From assembly GCA_934597535.1 (NCBI GenBank), contig CAKTRT010000034.1, positions 1-9,289 on the forward strand: a stretch of DNA of 9,289 nt, given 5' to 3'. Below, piece after piece: positions 6,234 to 9,289 of this stretch. This DNA comes from an uncultured Oscillospiraceae bacterium (lineage in GTDB: Bacteria; Bacillota; Clostridia; Oscillospirales; Oscillospiraceae). The position numbers and the translations under genes were made by a program. The notes under the pieces were generated by a model. That model made no database searches. It worked only from the letters and a program-made list of their open reading frames with translations, and had not been told where the DNA came from. The first letter of the stretch is position 1; each line of letters opens with the position of its first letter.

Positions 6234-6560
6234 CGCTGCATTTTCTTCTGCCGCATTTTTGGAAAAATGCAAGAAAGCAGAGCGGCTCTGCCATTTTTCC
6301 TTGGTCAGATGTGCCAAGCAGAAGGGCGTGGCCTCTTGCCGCGGAGCAGGCAGAGTATATCGGTCATCGGCGTTTGCCTGAAGATGACGGGTTAGACTTA
6401 ATACAAATGTCGCTGTCCGTGTTTTTCGACGGCAACATTGTATACGAAACCGAAGAATAGCATGCTTACACTCGCCCTTGCAAAGAATCTAAACAATAGG
6501 AACTGATAATTTCCTGCTTGCCGCAACGCCTTCAACAGCACGTTTTCCCCTGTAACAACA
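6234..6560. other. Long intergenic stretch with a possible gene tail and a palindrome
   Basis: No complete gene is seen between the HAD promoter and the lexA terminator. It contains a perfect palindrome, GCATTTTT-GG-AAAAATGC (6253-6270), and a plus-strand frame ending at TAG 6458-6460. The last 35 or so codons of that frame (from about 6353) read like a real protein end (LPEDDGLDLIQM, then SVFFDGNIVYETEE), but no start, ribosome binding site or family could be found. The remaining bases, 6461-6560, show nothing I can name. Confidence 0.35.
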
Positions 6561-6596
6561 GCAACCGCTCCTCCGCTTTTGCGGGGGAGCGGTTGC
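6561..6596 (-). terminator. Terminator hairpin after lexA
   Basis: A 16-pair stem (6561-6576 with 6581-6596, one G-T wobble) and a TTTT loop lie 8 bases past the lexA stop. On the minus strand the trailing T-rich tract is weak (TGTTGTT); on the plus strand it is TTTCTCTCTT. The position argues for lexA termination, possibly bidirectional. Confidence 0.75.
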
Positions 6597-6604
6597 TTTC
6601 TCTC

Positions 6605-7249
6605 TTAATACTGCCGCACCACGGCGACGACGCGGCCCAAGATCGTGCTCTCGCGGCCGTCGATAGGCTGATAGTCCGGGTTCGCGGGCAGCAGCCAGAC
6701 TTCGCCGTTTCGGCGGCTGAGCGTCTTGACCGTTGCCTCGTCGCCCAGCAGCGCAACAACGATCTGTCCGTTTTGCGCCGTGGGCTGGCGGTGGACGACC
6801 ACCAGATCGTCCGGCAGGATGCCGACGCCAAGCATCGACTCGCCGCGCACGCGCAGGGCAAAGTATTCGTCGTCGTGCCCGCCGGTGTCGAACGTCAGGT
6901 AATCCTCGATGCACTCCTGCGCAAGGATCGGACTGCCGGCGGCAACATTGCCGATGATGGGCACGCGGCGGCGGGAAGCCCGTTCCTCCTCCGCCGCCGG
7001 CTGCTCCGCGGCCGCGGGAGCGGCCGGCGCCTGCGGCGGATTTTTCAGTGCAATGGCGCGCCCCTTTCCGGCGCCCTTTTCGATGAGGCCCAGCTCCTCA
7101 AGATGCTTGATATGGAAATGCACGGTGGACGGCGACTTGAGTCCCAGCGCCTCTCCAATCTCGCGCACGGACGGAGCATAGCCCTGGCGGGCGATGCTCT
7201 CGACGATGTAATCGTATACGCGCTGCTGCATTCTGGACAGTTTTCCCAT
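6605..7249 (-). CDS. lexA: SOS-response repressor LexA
   Basis: Transcriptional repressor of DNA-damage genes; RecA filaments trigger its self-cleavage. The 214 residues show an N-terminal winged helix (1-68: KLSRMQQRVYDYI, then YAPSVREIGEALGLKSPSTVHFHI, LEELGLIEK), an Ala/Pro/Glu-rich linker (about 70-92), and a C-terminal S24 peptidase domain. Cleavage site Ala104-Gly105 (NVAAGSP), catalytic Ser138 in RGESML and catalytic Lys175 in ATVKTLSR are all present, so it should be cleavable. The linker is longer and more Ala/Pro-rich than in E. coli LexA (202 residues). The ATG at 7249 is preceded 9 bases upstream by GGAAGGGG. A LexA box (7265-7278) lies between promoter and ribosome binding site, indicating autoregulation. 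Monocistronic, with its own terminator. Confidence 0.96.
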   Translation of the reverse strand: MGKLSRMQQRVYDYIVESIARQGYAPSVREIGEALGLKSPSTVHFHIKHLEELGLIEKGAGKGRAIALKNPPQAPAAPAAAEQPAAEEERASRRRVPIIGNVAAGSPILAQECIEDYLTFDTGGHDDEYFALRVRGESMLGVGILPDDLVVVHRQPTAQNGQIVVALLGDEATVKTLSRRNGEVWLLPANPDYQPIDGRESTILGRVVAVVRQY

Positions 7250-7264
7250 TCCGACGCGCCCCTT

Positions 7265-7278
7265 CCAACATTTGTTCT
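7265..7278. promoter_or_regulatory. LexA operator (SOS box), autoregulatory
   Basis: CCAACATTTGTTCT (plus strand) matches the Gram-positive consensus CGAACATATGTTCG at 11 of 14 positions, with one half-site (GTTC) intact and the other carrying a single change (CAAC for GAAC). It lies downstream of the lexA -10 at the predicted transcription start and just upstream of the ribosome binding site, where bound LexA would block initiation. It is the only site of this type I found in the window. Confidence 0.75.
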
Positions 7279-7283
7279 AACTC

Positions 7284-7311
7284 ATCATACCACATTTTTT
7301 AAAAAATGCAA
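7284..7311 (-). promoter_or_regulatory. Promoter of lexA
   Basis: On the minus strand: -10 TATGAT (7289-7284), 16-base spacer and a weak -35 TTGCAT (7311-7306). The spacer holds a 16-bp palindrome, CATTTTTTAAAAAATG (7293-7308), whose A/T tracts may bend the DNA. The SOS box follows directly downstream. Confidence 0.55.
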
Positions 7312-7380
7312 CATCCGTTTCAGAATTTTTGCATTTTCTTGCCGGATGCGTGCGGCTTAAAAAAATTTTTACAAAGGGGG

Positions 7381-7409
7381 TTGACAAATTCCTCTGCCTG
7401 TATTATTGT
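7381..7409 (+). promoter_or_regulatory. Promoter of the GntR-ABC transporter operon
   Basis: Perfect -35 TTGACA (7381-7386), 17-base spacer, -10 TATTGT (7404-7409). Inverted repeats of the candidate operator start inside the spacer and cover the -10 and the transcription start. Confidence 0.7.
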
Positions 7410-7426
7410 ACTAATCACCTAATACA
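7399..7426. promoter_or_regulatory. Candidate operator for the GntR regulator (nested inverted repeats)
   Basis: TGTATTA (7399-7405) and TAATACA (7420-7426) are exact reverse complements 14 bases apart. A third copy with one change, TGTACTA (7407-7413), sits 6 bases from the right arm, forming a tighter palindrome. The repeats overlap the -10 and the likely start site, as expected for autorepression by a YtrA-type GntR protein. Binding by the neighbouring regulator is inferred. Confidence 0.6.
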
Positions 7427-7448
7427 GTGATACACAAGGAGGATCGTC

Positions 7449-7817
7449 ATGGAATGGAACTTCCGCAGCGACCAGCCGATCTACTCCCAGCTGACGCAGC
7501 GGCTCACAGAGGCCATTGTCTCCGGCATCTATGCGCCGGGGGAAAAGCTCCCCTCGGTGCGCGACCTTGCGCTGGAGGCGGGGGTCAACCCCAATACCGT
7601 GCAGCGCGCGCTCGCCGATCTGGAGCGTGATGGGCTGGTGTATTCCCAGCGCACGGCGGGGCGGTTCGTCACGGAAAACAAAAACATGATCGTAAACGCC
7701 AGACTGCGTCTGGCAGACGAGCGGGTGGCCGCGTTCCTCCGCTCGATGAAAACGCTTGGCTGCGACAGGGAAGAAGTCCTCTCCCTGATCGCACAGGCAA
7801 AGGAGGAAGAAAAATGA
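7449..7817 (+). CDS. GntR-family repressor, YtrA subfamily
   Basis: Winged-helix transcription factor, probably repressing its own operon. The 122 residues match the YtrA subfamily: an N-terminal GntR DNA-binding domain (about 8-75: PIYSQLTQRLTEAIVSGIY, GEKLPSVRDLALEAGVNPNT, RALADLERDGLVYSQRTAG) and only a short helical C-terminus of about 45 residues, with no ligand-binding FCD or UTRA domain. Such regulators typically sit first in ABC exporter operons and often respond to cell-envelope antibiotics. The ATG at 7449 has AAGGAGG (7436-7442) 6 bases upstream. The stop TGA overlaps the ATPase start (ATGA), so translation is coupled. The effector cannot be read from sequence. Confidence 0.92.
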   Translation: MEWNFRSDQPIYSQLTQRLTEAIVSGIYAPGEKLPSVRDLALEAGVNPNTVQRALADLERDGLVYSQRTAGRFVTENKNMIVNARLRLADERVAAFLRSMKTLGCDREEVLSLIAQAKEEEK

Positions 7818-8509
7818 ACATTCTGGAATGCAAGGCGCTGACAAAAAATTTCGGTGCCAGAACCGCGCTCGACACGGTCGATCTTGCGATCGAGCCTGGG
7901 CGCATCGTGGGACTGCTCGGCCCCAACGGCAGCGGAAAAACCACGCTGATCAAGCTGGCCAACGGGCTGCTGACGCCTTCATCGGGCGAGATCCTGATCG
8001 ATGGCAAAAAGCCCTCGCGCGCGACAAAGGCGATCGTATCCTATCTGCCCGACCGCAACACGCTGCCCGGCTGGATGACCGTTGCGCAGACGCTCGACTA
8101 CTACGAGGATTTCTACGCGGACTTCCGCCGCGGCCTTGCCGAGACGATGCTGATGAACCTCGGCCTTGACCGCGCGCAGCGCGTCAAGACTCTCTCCAAG
8201 GGCATGCGCGAAAAGGTACAGCTCATCCTCACAATGAGCCGTCAGGCAAAGCTGTACCTCCTCGACGAGCCGATCGGCGGCGTTGATCCCGCCACGCGCG
8301 ACTACATTCTGCGCACGATCATCAGCAACTACAGCGAGGATGCGGCGGTCGTCATTTCTACGCACCTCATTGCCGACGTGGAGCCGGTGCTTGACGAGGT
8401 CGTGTTCCTGCGCGAGGGAAAGGTGATGCTCCACGAGAGCGTGGAGACGATCCGCGATGAAAAGGGCAAGAGCGTTGACGAGCTCTTCCGGGAGGTATTC
8501 AGATGTTAA
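7814..8509 (+). CDS. ABC transporter ATP-binding protein
   Basis: Cytoplasmic ATPase of an ABC-2-type exporter, paired with the permease that follows. The 231 residues contain Walker A GPNGSGKT (36-43), signature LSKGM (127-131), Walker B LYLLDE (147-152) with catalytic E152, and H-loop H184 in STHL. The signature departs from the common LSGGQ, and the Q-loop region reads YLPD with Asp in place of Gln; both variations are found in Firmicute YtrB/BcrA-like ATPases, so it should be functional. Length is normal for this group. The start overlaps the GntR stop by 4 bases, and its own stop overlaps the permease start by 7. The substrate is unknown; YtrA context makes envelope stress or antimicrobial peptide export plausible (inference). 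Confidence 0.93.
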   Translation: MNILECKALTKNFGARTALDTVDLAIEPGRIVGLLGPNGSGKTTLIKLANGLLTPSSGEILIDGKKPSRATKAIVSYLPDRNTLPGWMTVAQTLDYYEDFYADFRRGLAETMLMNLGLDRAQRVKTLSKGMREKVQLILTMSRQAKLYLLDEPIGGVDPATRDYILRTIISNYSEDAAVVISTHLIADVEPVLDEVVFLREGKVMLHESVETIRDEKGKSVDELFREVFRC

Positions 8510-9289
8510 GTAAGCTTATTAAGCACGAATTCCGCGCAACGAGCCGCATCATGTGGCCGGTCTTTCTTGGAATGCTGGCTCTGACGGTGCTGATGCGTTT
8601 TTCTCAACTGCTCCTGAACGGCGGGCACATTCCCTGGCTCTTACAGCTCATCGGCGTACTGCTGGTCATCGGCTTTGTGATGGGCCTCTTTGCGCTGGCG
8701 TTTGCGCCGCTGGTGCTCTCCGCCGTCCGCTGGCGCGACCATGTGCTCAAGGACGAGGGCTATCTCACGCTGACGCTGCCGGTGAGCCTCCATCAGCTGC
8801 TCATCTCCAAGCTCATCGTTTCCGCCGTGTGGTATGCTGCGGCGTTCATCGTGGGACTTCTCTCGCTGCTGATTGCTGTCTCCGGCTGGAGCACTTTCCA
8901 GTATGTCCCCGATTTTTTCAGCGATTTCTTCACCGTATTCTTCCAGATGGACGCCGCGCTGCGCGGCCACGCGCTGCTCATCCTGCTCGAGCTGCTGGGC
9001 AACTTCGTCTTTGCCGTTTCCGCCGCGTCGCTCGTGGTGTACGCCGCCTATTCCATCGGCTACAGCTTCAATAAGCACAAGGAGCTCTGGACGGTCATTC
9101 TGATCCTCGTGTTCTTTGAGCTTGCGCAGTTCACCGCCATCGCCATGATCGGCGTGTTCATCAACGCCAACCCCGATACCTGGATTGCGCTGGACGCCGT
9201 CAACGTACCCAAGGGCATCGAGCTGCTGCTCCTGTGGGGGATGTTCGGCGAGCTTATCTTCTGCGCGGCGGGCTACGCCGTAACGTGGT
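8503..9289 (+). CDS. ABC-2-type transporter permease, cut by the window edge
   Basis: Membrane partner of the preceding ATPase. Open from ATG 8503 to the last base, so at least 262 residues with the C-terminus missing. It begins MLSKLIKHEFRATSRIMWPV, with the short basic pre-helix typical of ABC-2 permeases (KHEFRAT). Membrane segments follow at roughly 18-32, 45-70, about 105-128, 165-190, 200-225 and 240-262. The loop RWRDHVLKDEGYLTLTLPVS with HQLLISKL after it (about 78-107) is a pattern I recall from clostridial bacitracin-type and YtrC-like permeases. GGGAGG (8490-8495) lies 7 bases before the ATG, inside the ATPase gene. Third gene of the operon; whether more follow is not visible. Confidence 0.88.
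   Translation, partial: MLSKLIKHEFRATSRIMWPVFLGMLALTVLMRFSQLLLNGGHIPWLLQLIGVLLVIGFVMGLFALAFAPLVLSAVRWRDHVLKDEGYLTLTLPVSLHQLLISKLIVSAVWYAAAFIVGLLSLLIAVSGWSTFQYVPDFFSDFFTVFFQMDAALRGHALLILLELLGNFVFAVSAASLVVYAAYSIGYSFNKHKELWTVILILVFFELAQFTAIAMIGVFINANPDTWIALDAVNVPKGIELLLLWGMFGELIFCAAGYAVTW

Noticed and set aside
5366..6460. 364-codon open frame on the plus strand
   Set aside because: Mostly antisense to the HAD phosphatase. Only its last 35 or so codons, outside that gene, were kept as a low-confidence note.
1..9289. CRISPR array, rRNA, insertion sequence ends
   Set aside because: No spaced direct repeats, rRNA-like sequence, transposase frame or terminal inverted repeats with target duplications were seen.

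Overview
The window looks like chromosomal DNA of a moderately GC-rich Gram-positive Clostridia-type Firmicute, possibly an Oscillospiraceae/Ruminococcaceae-like gut anaerobe. This is inferred from the gene families (a feoA-feoB-Cys-rich protein cassette, LexA with a GAAC-N4-GTTC-type operator, a YtrA-type GntR regulator beside an ABC-2 exporter), strong AGGAGG-type ribosome binding sites and GC-rich third codon positions. I cannot name a species.

Left part (1-3880): decayed prophage-like pieces surround an iron-uptake operon. At the left edge is the C-terminal part of a BRO/DinD-type phage antirepressor-like protein (plus strand). After about 420 bases without a convincing gene, holding one good plus-strand terminator hairpin, comes the minus-strand operon feoA > feoB > FeoB-associated Cys-rich membrane protein. 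Its three genes are joined by two ATGA start/stop overlaps. A strong promoter (TTGACA, 17-base spacer, TACCAT with a TG extension) drives it. Directly upstream of that promoter lies the first 44 codons of a phage tail tape-measure-like protein, cut off. Next to it, facing the other way, is a complete miniature gene for a 27-residue hydrophobic peptide with its own promoter, ribosome binding site and terminator and only about 36% GC. It is followed by another coding-like scrap on the minus strand and a 13-bp GC-rich inverted repeat.

Middle part (3894-6233): a minus-strand two-gene unit, a Cof-type HAD phosphatase followed by the branched-chain amino acid transporter BrnQ, with a promoter at 6205-6233 and a terminator-like hairpin at 3894-3920. 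The next 330 bases hold only a short coding-like tail and hairpins.

Right part (6561-9289): lexA on the minus strand, with its own promoter, LexA box and terminator. Divergent from it is a plus-strand operon: a YtrA-type GntR repressor, an ABC ATPase and an ABC-2-type permease that runs off the right edge. The three genes overlap (4 and 7 bases), and inverted repeats at the promoter suggest autoregulation. The most unusual items are the 27-residue mini-gene and the way phage scraps abut the feo operon on both sides. The rest is ordinary core or transport gene content.
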